DNA of 64,000 bases from Thermovenabulum sp049701175. GTDB lineage: Bacteria; Bacillota; Thermosediminibacteria; Thermosediminibacterales; Thermosediminibacteraceae. The notes under the pieces were generated by a model, which saw only the letters and a program-made list of their open reading frames with translations, was not told the origin of the DNA and searched no databases. The translations under genes and the position numbers were made by a program. The DNA is taken from assembly GCF_049701175.1 (NCBI RefSeq), contig NZ_JBNATW010000003.1, forward strand, positions 50,296 through 114,295, read 5' to 3'. Below are positions 15,674 through 25,081 of this stretch, in pieces (position 1 is the first letter of the stretch; each line of letters opens with the position of its first letter).

Positions 15674-17317
15674 TTGAAATACAAAAAGATTTTAGCAGGG
15701 TTATTGATTTTCTTCTTATTATTAGCAGGAGTTTATTATATTTTTACTTCAAAAAATAAACGTACATTAGCAAATGCTAATGTATTACCTTATCAAGTTA
15801 AAGTAAGAAGGGGCAATATAACTTTAAGTATCAAAGGTTCTGGACAGGTTCAACCATATAATCTTTATACAATTTATCCTAAAAGTTCAGGTAAAATTGA
15901 AAAACTCTATGTAAAAGAAGGCGACACTGTAAAAAAAGGAGATATACTTTTTGAAATATCTAACAAAGATATTGATTTAGCATTAAAAAAAGCAGAACTA
16001 AATTTAAAGCAGCAGCAGATTGCAGTAAATGAACTTATATCCAGCGAAGAAAAGAAAGAGGTGAAATCCCCACAAGAAGGTTATGTAAAGGAAGTTCTTG
16101 TTCGAATTGGAGACCAGGTAAATAAGGGAACAACTTTAGCAAGAATTATTACAAATCCTGATAAATCCATTATTAAAGCACCTTTTAATGGTAGTCAAAT
16201 TAAAAATATAAAACCAGGTCAAAAAGCAGAAGTATTTTTTACTGATTCATTATTTAGTGTTGTTGGGAAGGTAAAAAGTATAGATCAAAAAGGAGAATTG
16301 CAGTCAAATGGAGCAGTTTTTTATTACGCTCAAATTATTATCGACGGAGACTATTATGTTGAGGGTCAAAAAACTCCTGCAATTGTAAATGTATATACCG
16401 ATAAAGGTATTGAAAAAAGTGTTGAAGCTGGCTACATAGAAGCACCGGAAATATTAGATGTAAAAGCTGATATTTCAGGATATATAAGCAATATCTTTAT
16501 AAGTGAAAATGAAAAAGTTTCAAAGGGTGATAAACTATTTACAATAAGTTCTGATGACCTTGATAAACAAAAAGAAAATGCACTTTTATCACTAAAACAA
16601 GCGGAATTAGATTATCAACAGAAGTTATTGCAGAAAGAGGATTTGATATATAAAGCACCTATAGATGGGGAAGTTTTAGAGTTAAATATTAAAGAAGGTG
16701 ATGAACTTACTCAAGGAACGAATGCCAATAGTTCAACTTCAAATTCTGGTCTTTTAACAATAGCGGACTTTTCTAAAATAAAAATTGTGGTTCCTGTAGA
16801 CGAATTGGATGTAGTGAAAATAAAACCGGGATTTAATGTGAATATTACCTTTGACGCTCTTGGTGATAAAGTTTTCAAAGGGATAGTAGAAAAAGTTTCC
16901 AATATTGGTACGGTAAAAAACGATGTAACTACTTATGATGTAACAATAGTAGCAGATAAAATAGAAGGTATAAAGAATGGTATGAATGCAAATGTAGAAA
17001 TTATTGTTGATAAAAAGGAAAATGTACTGTTGCTCCCTCAGATGGCTGTTAAAAGTGTAAATGGAAAATATTTTGTATATGTTTCTGAAAACAATTCAAA
17101 TAGAGATGTAAAAAATGGTCAAAGCAGAAACAATATGAAAGAAATAAAAATTGGAATATCAAATAATAATTTTGTAGAAGTATTGGAAGGATTGAAAGAA
17201 GGAGATGTGGTATTAATTTATACTAATTCAAATTCTCAGAATAACAGCAGTTCCGGTCAAAACCGCAGAATGAATCAAATGCCTATTTTTGGGCCTCCAG
17301 CAGGACCGCGAGGATGA
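15674..17317 (+). CDS. HlyD/MacA-type efflux adaptor protein
   Basis: A 547-residue membrane-anchored adaptor. Residues 7-26 are one membrane segment, and the rest lies outside the cell. Two biotinyl-lipoyl-like hairpins are visible, one near residues 65-160 (KIEKLYVKEGDTVKKGDILFEI) and a second near 260-350 (GYISNIFISENEKVSKGDKL), followed by beta-barrel parts and an Asn/Ser/Gly-rich tail. The doubled hairpin makes it longer than a typical MacA-like adaptor (~400). It starts at TTG 15674 after AGGAGGTG and is the first gene of a three-gene operon with an ABC ATPase and a MacB-like permease. It should link that transporter to export of a peptide, drug or envelope molecule. Confidence 0.88.
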   Translation: MKYKKILAGLLIFFLLLAGVYYIFTSKNKRTLANANVLPYQVKVRRGNITLSIKGSGQVQPYNLYTIYPKSSGKIEKLYVKEGDTVKKGDILFEISNKDIDLALKKAELNLKQQQIAVNELISSEEKKEVKSPQEGYVKEVLVRIGDQVNKGTTLARIITNPDKSIIKAPFNGSQIKNIKPGQKAEVFFTDSLFSVVGKVKSIDQKGELQSNGAVFYYAQIIIDGDYYVEGQKTPAIVNVYTDKGIEKSVEAGYIEAPEILDVKADISGYISNIFISENEKVSKGDKLFTISSDDLDKQKENALLSLKQAELDYQQKLLQKEDLIYKAPIDGEVLELNIKEGDELTQGTNANSSTSNSGLLTIADFSKIKIVVPVDELDVVKIKPGFNVNITFDALGDKVFKGIVEKVSNIGTVKNDVTTYDVTIVADKIEGIKNGMNANVEIIVDKKENVLLLPQMAVKSVNGKYFVYVSENNSNRDVKNGQSRNNMKEIKIGISNNNFVEVLEGLKEGDVVLIYTNSNSQNNSSSGQNRRMNQMPIFGPPAGPRG

Positions 17318-17339
17318 TAAAAATAGGGGGTAAAACCGA

Positions 17340-18020
17340 TTGATAGAGCTTAAAAATGTAAAGAAAATTTACGGTAAAGGGAAAAATGAATTGATAGTAT
17401 TAGATGACATAAATTTAAAAATTGAAATGGGAGAATATGCTTCTATAATCGGTCCATCAGGTTCGGGTAAAACCACTTTGATGAATATTTTGGGTTTTAT
17501 TGATGTTCCAACTTCTGGTGAATATTATTTTGAAGGAAGGCTTACCAGCAGTTTAAAGGATGAGGAATTATCAAAAATTCGTAACAAAAAGATAGGATTC
17601 ATCTTTCAAAACTTTAATCTGATCTCAGAATTGACAGCTTTAGAAAATGTAGAACTCCCCATGATCTATGCAAACATAAACCCTTCTAAAAGAATTAAAA
17701 AAGCAAAAGAATTATTAGAATTGGTAGGGCTATCAAACAGAATGAACCATAGACCTTCTGAACTTTCAGGTGGACAGCAGCAAAGGGTAGCAATTGCAAG
17801 GGCTTTATCCTTAGATCCTCCGCTTTTGCTTGCCGATGAACCGACTGGGAATCTCGATTCAAAATCTGGGAAAGAAATAATAGATCTTTTAGAAAAATTA
17901 AACGAAGGAGGGAAAACTATAATTATAATAACTCATGATAGGCAAATTGCCTCGCGCACAAAAAGAAGGATAGAAATATTAGATGGCAAAATTGTAAAAG
18001 ATGAAAGCGCAGGTGTTTGA
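17340..18020 (+). CDS. ABC transporter ATP-binding protein, LolD/MacB type
   Basis: A 226-residue ATPase with Walker A GPSGSGKT, the Q loop IFQNFNLI, signature LSGGQQQRVAIARAL, Walker B LLADEPTGNLDS and the switch His in IIIITHD. The LolD/MacB subfamily powers mechanotransmission-type transporters that move substrates outside the membrane. TTG start at 17340 after AGGGGG. It lies 22 bases after the adaptor gene and four bases before the permease. The ABC fragment at 2735-2848 belongs to the same subfamily. Confidence 0.92.
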   Translation: MIELKNVKKIYGKGKNELIVLDDINLKIEMGEYASIIGPSGSGKTTLMNILGFIDVPTSGEYYFEGRLTSSLKDEELSKIRNKKIGFIFQNFNLISELTALENVELPMIYANINPSKRIKKAKELLELVGLSNRMNHRPSELSGGQQQRVAIARALSLDPPLLLADEPTGNLDSKSGKEIIDLLEKLNEGGKTIIIITHDRQIASRTKRRIEILDGKIVKDESAGV

Positions 18021-18023
18021 AGG

Positions 18024-19199
18024 GTGTCAATTTTTGCACACTTTAAAATGGCATATCGAAGTTTGATAAGAAAAAAATTACGTTCATTTTTGACTATGCT
18101 GGGTGTAATAATTGGTGTAGCTTCAGTTATCACCATGGTTTCTCTAACTCAAGGTTCAGCGGCGGATATTACTGAAAATATAAAAAGTTTAGGGTCAAAC
18201 CTGATTGCAGTAAATATTACACAGAGAGGATTTTTGCAGCCTTTTACTTATGAAGAAGTGATAAAACTTACCGAAATTCCTTTTATTAATAAGGCGGCGC
18301 CTGTTTCAAGCACAAGGCAAAGTGTGATTTATAACGGAAAAAGTTATGAAGATGTAAATATTATTGGAACCAATGAAAGTTATCTTGAAATAAGAAACCT
18401 AAAAATACAATCGGGGAGATTTTTTTCTGAGGAGGACGTTAAATTTCGAAAAAATGTAGCAATTATCGGCTCGACAGTAGCAAAAGAGCTTTTCGGGAAT
18501 GATAATCCTTTGGGTAAGGAAATTAGAGTAAAAAATAAAATTTTAGAGATAATCGGAGTATTAGAGGCTAAAGGCAATACAATAGGGGGTTCAGAAGATG
18601 AAGTGGTTATTCTTCCAATAACTACAGCAAGGATTTTAACTACAAATAGCCGAATTAATCAGGTTTACCTACAGGCAGAAAGCCCTCAAACAGTTGAAAT
18701 AGCAAAAAGTATTTTAAGTGATTTTTTAAACAATAAATTCAAAGGAAATGAAGAAGCTTATAGAATTTTTGATCAAACGCAGATTTTGGAAACAGTTCAA
18801 AAAACAACTAATACAATGTCAGCTATGCTCGGTGGAATAGCGGCCATTTCTCTCTTGGTTGGTGGAATCGGCATAATGAACATAATGCTTGTTTCTGTTA
18901 CGGAAAGGACCAAAGAGATAGGTATAAGGAAAGCTTTAGGAGCTACCAAAAGAGATATTTTAATTCAGTTTTTAATAGAATCCATCGTGATAAGCGGAAT
19001 AGGTGGGATAATAGGAATATTCATTGGGATTGGTATTGCCCTCGGTTTAAAAAATATATTACATACAAGTATAAAATTTACACCTCCAATTATGCTTATT
19101 GCCTTTAGTTTTTCACTTCTCGTGGGAATATTTTTTGGCTTATATCCAGCAAATAGGGCCGCTAATTTAAATCCGGCAGAAGCTCTAAGGTATGAATAA
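18024..19199 (+). CDS. MacB/FtsX-like ABC permease
   Basis: A 391-residue permease with the typical layout: one N-terminal membrane helix (residues ~20-45, RSFLTMLGVIIGVASVITMV), a ~220-residue extracellular MacB_PCD domain, and three C-terminal helices in the FtsX domain (GIGIMNIMLVSVTERTKEIGIRKALGA). GTG start at 18024, three bases after the ATPase stop, preceded by TTTGAAGG. With the adaptor and ATPase it forms a MacAB-like export pump, common in Gram-positives for antimicrobial peptide resistance. Substrate unknown. Confidence 0.92.
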   Translation: MSIFAHFKMAYRSLIRKKLRSFLTMLGVIIGVASVITMVSLTQGSAADITENIKSLGSNLIAVNITQRGFLQPFTYEEVIKLTEIPFINKAAPVSSTRQSVIYNGKSYEDVNIIGTNESYLEIRNLKIQSGRFFSEEDVKFRKNVAIIGSTVAKELFGNDNPLGKEIRVKNKILEIIGVLEAKGNTIGGSEDEVVILPITTARILTTNSRINQVYLQAESPQTVEIAKSILSDFLNNKFKGNEEAYRIFDQTQILETVQKTTNTMSAMLGGIAAISLLVGGIGIMNIMLVSVTERTKEIGIRKALGATKRDILIQFLIESIVISGIGGIIGIFIGIGIALGLKNILHTSIKFTPPIMLIAFSFSLLVGIFFGLYPANRAANLNPAEALRYE

Positions 19200-19218
19200 G
19201 AATTTTTATATAAATTTT

Positions 19219-19243
19219 AAAAGCCCCATTTTTTGGGGCTTTT
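19219..19243. terminator. Bidirectional terminator between macB-like gene and selD
   Basis: AAAAGCCCCA-TTTTT-TGGGGCTTTT works in both directions between convergent genes; its right edge touches the selD stop codon. Confidence 0.88.
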
Positions 19244-20279
19244 ATTCTAAATATATTCTTTTTTCCCTTTTTTCAACAACACGCCCTATTACAAAGTAAT
19301 CTTCATAGTTTTTATCATTAAAGTTGTTAAAAAGTATATTTAATTTATCCTCGGGGCAGGAAATTAAAAGTCCTCCCGATGTTTGAGGATCAAATAGTAT
19401 GTCAAGGATTTCTTCATTTATGTCGCTCTTTAATTGAATTTTTTCCTTTAAATATTTTTTATTAGCATAAAGCCCAGCAGGCAAAAGTCCCATAGAAGCA
19501 AGTTCAAAAGTTCCATCTATAATTGGCACATCCTTAACATTTATTTCAAAGGATACATCGGAAGCCTCTGCCATTTCGCAAGCATGTCCTAAAAGTCCAA
19601 AGCCGGTTATATCAGTTATTGCTTTTATACCGGTAGAAACAGCACAAAAAGACGCTGTTTTATTTAATGTGCACATTACTTCAAGGGCTTTTTCTAAAAT
19701 TTCATCCTTTAACATTTGGGCTTTATATGCAGTTGCAATTATCCCCGTACCAAGGGGTTTTGTTAATATTAAAACATCTCCAGGTTTTGAAGCAGAATTT
19801 GTTGTTATATTTCCTAGATTTACCCTGCCTATCACCGAAAGTCCATAGAAAGGCTCGGGGTTTTTTATGGTATGGCCTCCTGCAATTACTGCTCCAGATT
19901 CTTTAACTTTATCTGCTCCGCCTTTTAAAACTAAAGGTAATATGTCTTCCACCAATTCTTCGGGGAACCCCACAATATTTAATGCGAGTAAAGGCTCTCC
20001 ACCCATAGCATAGACGTCGCTTAAAGAATTGCAAGCAGCGATTTGGCCGTATAGATAAGGGTCATCGATGATAGGTGTGAAAAAGTCAATAGTATGGATT
20101 AATGCTGTTTTTTCATCTATTTTATATACAGCTGCATCGTCAGAAGTCTCAAGCCCAACTAAAAGAGATTCATCCTTCATTATAGGTATTTTTTTTAAAA
20201 CCTGCGCCAGCGCCTGTGGCGGTATTTTTGATGCTCAACCTGCGCTGCATGAAAGTTCGGTTAATCTTATATTTTTCAT
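19242..20279 (-). CDS. selD: Selenophosphate synthase containing selenocysteine (UGA at codon 15)
   Basis: Selenide, water dikinase makes selenophosphate from selenide and ATP. Read from the ATG at 20279, the N-terminus is MKNIRLTELSCSAG, then an in-frame TGA (20237-20235), then ASKIPP. This is exactly the SelD active site, where Cys or Sec precedes the essential Lys. The TGA is therefore selenocysteine, giving a 345-residue protein of normal length. Later motifs fit: SDDAAVYKI, the GGHTIKNPEPFYGLSVIG loop, DITGFGLLGHA and FDPQTSGGLL. Reading from the later ATG (about 20180) would lose the catalytic residue. The start lies one base after the stop of the aminotransferase gene, so translation is coupled. 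Confidence 0.93.
20200..20237 (-). promoter_or_regulatory. UGA codon and putative bacterial SECIS hairpin of selD
   Basis: Fourteen bases after the UGA, the mRNA can fold as ACCGCCA / TGGC-(GCA)-GGT around the loop CAGGCGC. Bacterial SECIS elements sit at this distance and bind SelB. Position and GC-rich stem in an AT-rich gene support it; fine structure is not tested. Confidence 0.6.
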
Positions 20280-20280
20280 A

Positions 20281-21441
20281 TTATTCACCTTCTTCAATTA
20301 TCTTAATAAGTGCTTTTATTGCGAAATCTACTTCTTCTTTGGTATTAAAATAACCAAAGCTAAAACGTAAAGTACCGTAGGGAAATGTGCCTATGGTTTT
20401 GTGGGCAAGAGGTGCACAGTGAAGCCCAGGACGTACCATGATATTGTATTGATTATCCAATTTATATGCTAAAAAAGCAGGATCAATATTATCAACGGTA
20501 ATAGAAACAGTAGAAACCCTATTTTCTATATTTTTTAAACCGTGAATTTTTATTTTTGGAATTTCAATGATGCCTTCTATAAATTGTTTTGTCAACTCCA
20601 ACTCATGATTTCTTATTTTATTTAAGCCCTCTTCCTCTAAAAAGTCAACGGCACTGGAAAGCCCTGCTATACCAATGGTATTTGGCGTCCCTGCTTCAAA
20701 TTTATCCGGTAAAAAATCTGGTTGAAATTCAATCTCCGATTTACTCCCTGTACCGCCGTGGATAAAAGGAATAAGGGTTTTTGCAATATTGTCGCTGAGC
20801 ACAAGTCCACCGGTTCCCTGAGGCCCTAAGAGGGATTTATGCCCAGTAAATGCTAAAATATCAATATCTAATTTTTTAAAATCAATATCTAAAAAACCTG
20901 CGGTTTGTGCAGTATCAAGAAGTAAAACTACGCCATTTTCTTTTTTTATTTTTGCTACTTCTTCAATGGGCATAACGGTACCTGTTACGTTTGAGGCATG
21001 GGTTAAAGCGATAAGCTTTGTATTCTTTTTTATTGCTTTTCTAATATCGTCAGGGTTTAAAATACCATTTTTATCGCAGTTTATTATAGTAAGTTCAATA
21101 TTTCTATATTTTTCAAGGAATCTTAATGGTCTTATAACTGAATTGTGCTCCATAGATGTGGTAATAACATGATCTCCGGCGTTCAAAAACCCATTTAAGG
21201 AATAATTAATTGCGTGGGTAACATTTAAGGTAAAAATAATATTTTCTTCCTTTGGAGCGTTAAAAAGTTTTTTTAATTTACTTCTTGTCTCAAAAATAAT
21301 CCTACCTGCATTTATACTATTTTTATACCCCCCGCGTCCCGGGCTTGCTCCAATATTTTTAAAATAATTTTGCATTGCATTAATAACCCTTTCCGGTTTA
21401 GGGAAAGAAGTTGCTGCATTGTCAAAATAGATGACATTCAT
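20281..21441 (-). CDS. Class V aminotransferase, cysteine desulfurase/selenocysteine lyase-like
   Basis: A 386-residue PLP enzyme of the NifS/CsdB group, close to the SelD-associated subfamily described from Enterococcus (am_tr_V, TIGR01977). Motifs: YFDNAATSFPKP start, HAINYSLNGFL, TSMEHNSVIRPL, LLLDTAQTAGFLDID, the PLP lysine in LAFTGHKSLLGPQG, and the substrate Cys in MVRPGLHCAPLAHKTIG. It likely takes sulfur or selenium from Cys/Sec and hands it on, possibly to SelD encoded directly downstream. Start ATG at 21441 after AGAAGGG. The DUF3343 gene is divergent from it. Confidence 0.88.
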   Translation of the reverse strand: MNVIYFDNAATSFPKPERVINAMQNYFKNIGASPGRGGYKNSINAGRIIFETRSKLKKLFNAPKEENIIFTLNVTHAINYSLNGFLNAGDHVITTSMEHNSVIRPLRFLEKYRNIELTIINCDKNGILNPDDIRKAIKKNTKLIALTHASNVTGTVMPIEEVAKIKKENGVVLLLDTAQTAGFLDIDFKKLDIDILAFTGHKSLLGPQGTGGLVLSDNIAKTLIPFIHGGTGSKSEIEFQPDFLPDKFEAGTPNTIGIAGLSSAVDFLEEEGLNKIRNHELELTKQFIEGIIEIPKIKIHGLKNIENRVSTVSITVDNIDPAFLAYKLDNQYNIMVRPGLHCAPLAHKTIGTFPYGTLRFSFGYFNTKEEVDFAIKALIKIIEEGE

Positions 21442-21636
21442 TTAAAATCCCTTCTTTTAAAATTTTTTACTTTATATTTTTGAGTATTTCACTAAAAAAT
21501 TTTTTTGTCAATAAATATGGATTTTTATAGAAAAATTCTATAATATAAATAGAAATTATTTATTTTTTAAATAGTTAGAAGTATCAATTTGTGATAAAAT
21601 TTACATATCAATTAAATCCGAGGAGAGATAATAAAT

Positions 21637-21891
21637 ATGGCGGAGAAATATCCTTTTTATTTAATTACTTTTCCTTCTGTACATCATGCTTTAAAGTTTG
21701 AAAATAATTTTAAAGGAAAACTGCCCTTTGAACTTGTACCGGTGCCGAGGGAGATAAGCTCAAGTTGCGGAGTTGCCGCAAAAATCTTAGAAACCGAGAA
21801 TATTTTAGATATTTCTTTTGAAAGTATCGATTACGAAGAAATTTTTTTATTTAAAGGTCCTAAAAATTTTTCTATTGTTAAAATGAAATAA
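21637..21891 (+). CDS. DUF3343 protein, putative Se/S carrier
   Basis: An 84-residue protein with the DUF3343 signature: a YLITFPSVHHALKFEN start, the VPVPREISSSCGVA block with the conserved Cys, and a short beta-strand end. Members are often next to selD and NifS-like genes and are suggested to carry sulfur or selenium on the Cys. The gene is divergent from the aminotransferase-selD operon and just ahead of a LysR regulator, which supports the same role here. Start ATG at 21637 with GAGGAGAG. Function is inferred from context. Confidence 0.85.
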   Translation: MAEKYPFYLITFPSVHHALKFENNFKGKLPFELVPVPREISSSCGVAAKILETENILDISFESIDYEEIFLFKGPKNFSIVKMK

Positions 21892-21956
21892 TTTAAAATA
21901 AAATAATTAAGGAGTATAAAAATAAAAAATTTAATAGTTAATAGGTAGGCGGTTAT

Positions 21957-22850
21957 ATGGATTTTCATCAATTGGAAGCCTTTGTGAAAGTTGCAGAGAC
22001 CAAAAGTTTTTCAAAAGCTGCAGATTTGTTGTTTTTGACTCAACCCACAATCAGTTCACATATTTTATCCTTAGAGCGGGAACTTGAGGTCAAACTTTTT
22101 GACAGAAGGGGTAGAGAGGTAGAATTAACGCCTTTTGGCCACATTTTATATAAAGGTGCACTAAAGATTCTAAAGACAAAAGATGAAGCATTATTTGAAC
22201 TTTTTAAATACATGAATAAAATAGAAGGAGATTTAAAAATTTATGCCAGTTCAATACCTGCAGTATATTTCCTTCCCGAAAAAATTAAAGGTTTTTTGGA
22301 AATACATCCAAGGATAAAAATGATTGTTGTTCAAAAAGATTCAATGGAGGTAATAAATTCAATAGAAGAAGAAAACAGTGAGGTAGGTATAGCAGGCACT
22401 TTTGTTCAAAATCCTTCTTTAGAATTTGTACCGTTTTGTTGCGATGAACTGGTTATAGTATCTAAATGTAATTTAACAGCCAACAATGATAATGAAATTG
22501 AAATTTGCGAATTGTTAAAGTACCCCTTTGTATTGAGGGAAAAAAAGTCCGGCACCAGAAAAACTTTTGAAAGGTATTTATTACAAAAGGGATTTTCCTT
22601 GGAAAAACTTAAGGTAGCTGCTGAGTTAGGAAGTTCAGAAGCAATAATCCAAGCTGTAAAAGCAGGTATTGGCATTTCAGTTATTTCCTACAGGGCGATT
22701 GAGGATTATAAAAATACTGGTCTAATTAAAACTTACAGAATAAAAGGCTTAAAAATGACAAGAGACTTTTATATTGTAACAAAAAAGGGAAGAACTTTGT
22801 CACCAAATGCCGAAAGCTTTATAAATTATCTTTTAAATGCAGGAAAGTAA
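21957..22850 (+). CDS. LysR-family transcriptional regulator
   Basis: A 297-residue regulator with a winged helix-turn-helix at residues 1-60 (MDFHQLEAFVKVAETKSFSK, LTQPTISSHI) and a periplasmic-binding-like effector domain after about residue 90 (LKIYASSIPAVYFLP; SSEAIIQAVKAGIGISVIS). It resembles CysB/CysL-type regulators that sense sulfur or nitrogen metabolites. Its place 65 bases after DUF3343 and next to selD suggests control of selenium/sulfur genes, but no effector can be read from the sequence. Confidence 0.88.
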   Translation: MDFHQLEAFVKVAETKSFSKAADLLFLTQPTISSHILSLERELEVKLFDRRGREVELTPFGHILYKGALKILKTKDEALFELFKYMNKIEGDLKIYASSIPAVYFLPEKIKGFLEIHPRIKMIVVQKDSMEVINSIEEENSEVGIAGTFVQNPSLEFVPFCCDELVIVSKCNLTANNDNEIEICELLKYPFVLREKKSGTRKTFERYLLQKGFSLEKLKVAAELGSSEAIIQAVKAGIGISVISYRAIEDYKNTGLIKTYRIKGLKMTRDFYIVTKKGRTLSPNAESFINYLLNAGK

Positions 22851-22937
22851 ATTCCTGCATTTTCCTTTATTTTATGAAGGAAATTTATGGATAAATGTCG
22901 AAATAAATTAATAATTAAGAAAGAAAGGAGCTGGAAG

Positions 22938-25013
22938 ATGTTAAAAATAAAAAATAATTATTTTAATATTTTATCCACAACAATTGCTATAATTTTAATT
23001 GCAATATTTCCGTTAAATGTATATGCCATGCCATTTAAAGATTTGGAGGATAAAAAATTCGATTGGGCAAGGCCTTATGTAGAAAAAATGTACAACTTGG
23101 GTGTTGTTTCAGGAAAGTCCCAAAATGTTTTTGCACCTTCTGACCCTATAAAGCGGCAAGAGTTCATCGTTATGCTTATTAAGGCATTGGGAGAAGAAAG
23201 TAAAGTTAAAGGTAAATTATTGCCTAAGGACTTTACAAAACAGGAAAAAATTCAGAATTGGGCCAAGGAATATATTGCTTATTCTATAGAAAAAGGCATT
23301 ATAACAGGGGAAGATTATAAAAATTTTAGGCCTGATGAAAACCTAAAAAGATACGAAGCGGTAATTTTTATAACAAAAGCATTAGGTTTTGAAAATGAAG
23401 CAAAGTCTATTAAAAATTTGAATTTGCCTTTCAAAGACATTTACACCCTTTCCTTTGAGACTAGGAAATATCTTCAAGTAATTATTAATAAAAACATTAT
23501 GTCCGGTGTTGATAAAGAAAATTTCAAACCTTATGATGCTATTACTCGCGCACAAGCTGCAAAGATTTTAAGTCAGGTTTCGAAATTTGCTAAAAATACT
23601 AAACTATTATCAGGCAGAATTCAAAATGTAAATTATATCAATGGCAGTATTGAAATTTTAAAAGGTGATACCGTAGAGAATTATGAAGTGGAAAAAGAGG
23701 CATCTTTATTTAAAGAAGATGCTAAAGGAAATTTGGCTAAAATAGGATTAAACGACTTAAAAAAATATCAAAACGTCAATTATATTATAAAATCAAATAG
23801 AATTATTTATTTAGAAGTATTGTATTCAGAAGAGGTAAATAAAACCGAAGAAACCTATGAAGGTAAAATAAAAGCATTGAATCCACAAAATAACTATCTG
23901 ATTATAGAAAAATTGGATGGGTCAATTTCTACATTCATAATAGATTCGAACACAAAGTGTTTTATAAATAATAAAAATGTACCTCTTACAGACAGCTTAA
24001 TAGGGCAGAGGGTAAGTATTGCCACAGTTAACGGTAAAGTATTAGAAATCGAAATTATAGGAGAAAATAAAGAAGTAAAAGGGATATTAAAAGGGGTTAT
24101 TTTAAATGCATCTCCACCTTATATTATTATAGAGAATTCTGACACAGGGCAAATAGAATCTCTCTTACTTTCTTTATCAGTTGAAATAAATAGGAATGAT
24201 AAATTGGCAACTTTAAATGAATTACTTGGCGGTGACTTGGTAACGGTTACAGTTACAAATGGAAATGTAACTAAAATAATTGCTGAAAGTGCTGAAAAAA
24301 CTTTAACTGGAATGATTAAAGCAATAAAATATACTAATAAAACCCCTATAATAACTTTTATTCTTTCGGACGGTAATACAAAAGATTTTGAAGTAGATAA
24401 TCAAATAAAAATTATGAAAAATGGGGCAGCGGCAAAAATAAGTGATTTGAAAATCTCCGATGAAGCAACTGTTGTAGTTAGATATGATAAGATTATGGCT
24501 ATTTCTGCTAAAACAGTAAAAAAGGAATTAAATGGCATAATAAAAGAAATCTCTCATTCCTCTTTAAATTATTCTAAAATTACTATAATTGACGAAAAGG
24601 GTAATGAAGATTATATTAATATAACTCCAAATACTGAGGTAATTAAAGACAAAAAATACATTACAGTATACGACTTAAAACCCGATTATAATATTAAAGC
24701 TGTATTAGAAGGAGAAGAAGCAAAAAGCATAGAAGTTTTTGTGAAGCAAAGTCTAAATACATTAAAGGGGAAAATAAAATATATCCATAAAGATGTAATG
24801 GTAATTATTATCGATATAGAGACGGAAAAAGGTTTAGAGACAAAAGAAATTCACTATAGTACAAATACCCAAGTTTTTAAGGGTAATAGATCTGTAGTAT
24901 TAAGCAGGATAACCGACTATTTTATTGAAGGCGACGATATTCTAATTGTTGGAAAATTTGAAGGCGGATTATTTAAGGCAGATATATTAATAGATTTGAC
25001 TATTGAAAGATGA
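22938..25013 (+). CDS. S-layer-anchored protein with three SLH domains and six beta-rich repeats
   Basis: A 691-residue secreted protein. A signal peptide (MLKIKNNYFNILSTTIAIIL ... VYA) ends near residue 31. Three SLH domains follow (residues ~32-85, ~90-150, ~155-215), which attach the protein to pyruvylated cell-wall polymer. The rest consists of about six repeats of 65-75 residues, each starting with a pattern like L-x-G-x-I-K-x-I (LSGRIQNV, YEGKIKAL, VKGILKGV, LTGMIKAI, LNGIIKEI, LKGKIKYI). No enzyme domain is seen, so a structural or adhesive role is likely. I chose the ATG at 22938 with AAAGGAG upstream; the frame is open from 22887. Confidence 0.87.
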   Translation: MLKIKNNYFNILSTTIAIILIAIFPLNVYAMPFKDLEDKKFDWARPYVEKMYNLGVVSGKSQNVFAPSDPIKRQEFIVMLIKALGEESKVKGKLLPKDFTKQEKIQNWAKEYIAYSIEKGIITGEDYKNFRPDENLKRYEAVIFITKALGFENEAKSIKNLNLPFKDIYTLSFETRKYLQVIINKNIMSGVDKENFKPYDAITRAQAAKILSQVSKFAKNTKLLSGRIQNVNYINGSIEILKGDTVENYEVEKEASLFKEDAKGNLAKIGLNDLKKYQNVNYIIKSNRIIYLEVLYSEEVNKTEETYEGKIKALNPQNNYLIIEKLDGSISTFIIDSNTKCFINNKNVPLTDSLIGQRVSIATVNGKVLEIEIIGENKEVKGILKGVILNASPPYIIIENSDTGQIESLLLSLSVEINRNDKLATLNELLGGDLVTVTVTNGNVTKIIAESAEKTLTGMIKAIKYTNKTPIITFILSDGNTKDFEVDNQIKIMKNGAAAKISDLKISDEATVVVRYDKIMAISAKTVKKELNGIIKEISHSSLNYSKITIIDEKGNEDYINITPNTEVIKDKKYITVYDLKPDYNIKAVLEGEEAKSIEVFVKQSLNTLKGKIKYIHKDVMVIIIDIETEKGLETKEIHYSTNTQVFKGNRSVVLSRITDYFIEGDDILIVGKFEGGLFKADILIDLTIER

Positions 25014-25015
25014 TA

Positions 25016-25044
25016 TTGGAATTTATATGGTTTTGAAGTATAAT
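25016..25044 (+). promoter_or_regulatory. Sigma-A promoter of thiT
   Basis: TTGGAA and TATAAT with a 17-base spacer, 38 bases before the TPP riboswitch; the -35 box begins right after the S-layer gene stop. Confidence 0.8.
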
Positions 25045-25081
25045 ATTATATTATAAAAATATGATAGATTAACTTTAAGAT

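Noticed and set aside
19242..20180. selD starting at the ATG near 20180, or selD as a pseudogene with a stop
   Set aside because: The upstream frame encodes the exact SelD catalytic loop with TGA at the Cys/Sec position and a hairpin after it, so the gene is intact.
20068..20370. Open frame on the plus strand across the selD start
   Set aside because: It exists because the opposite strand codes the selenocysteine region of SelD. No ribosome site and no protein similarity.
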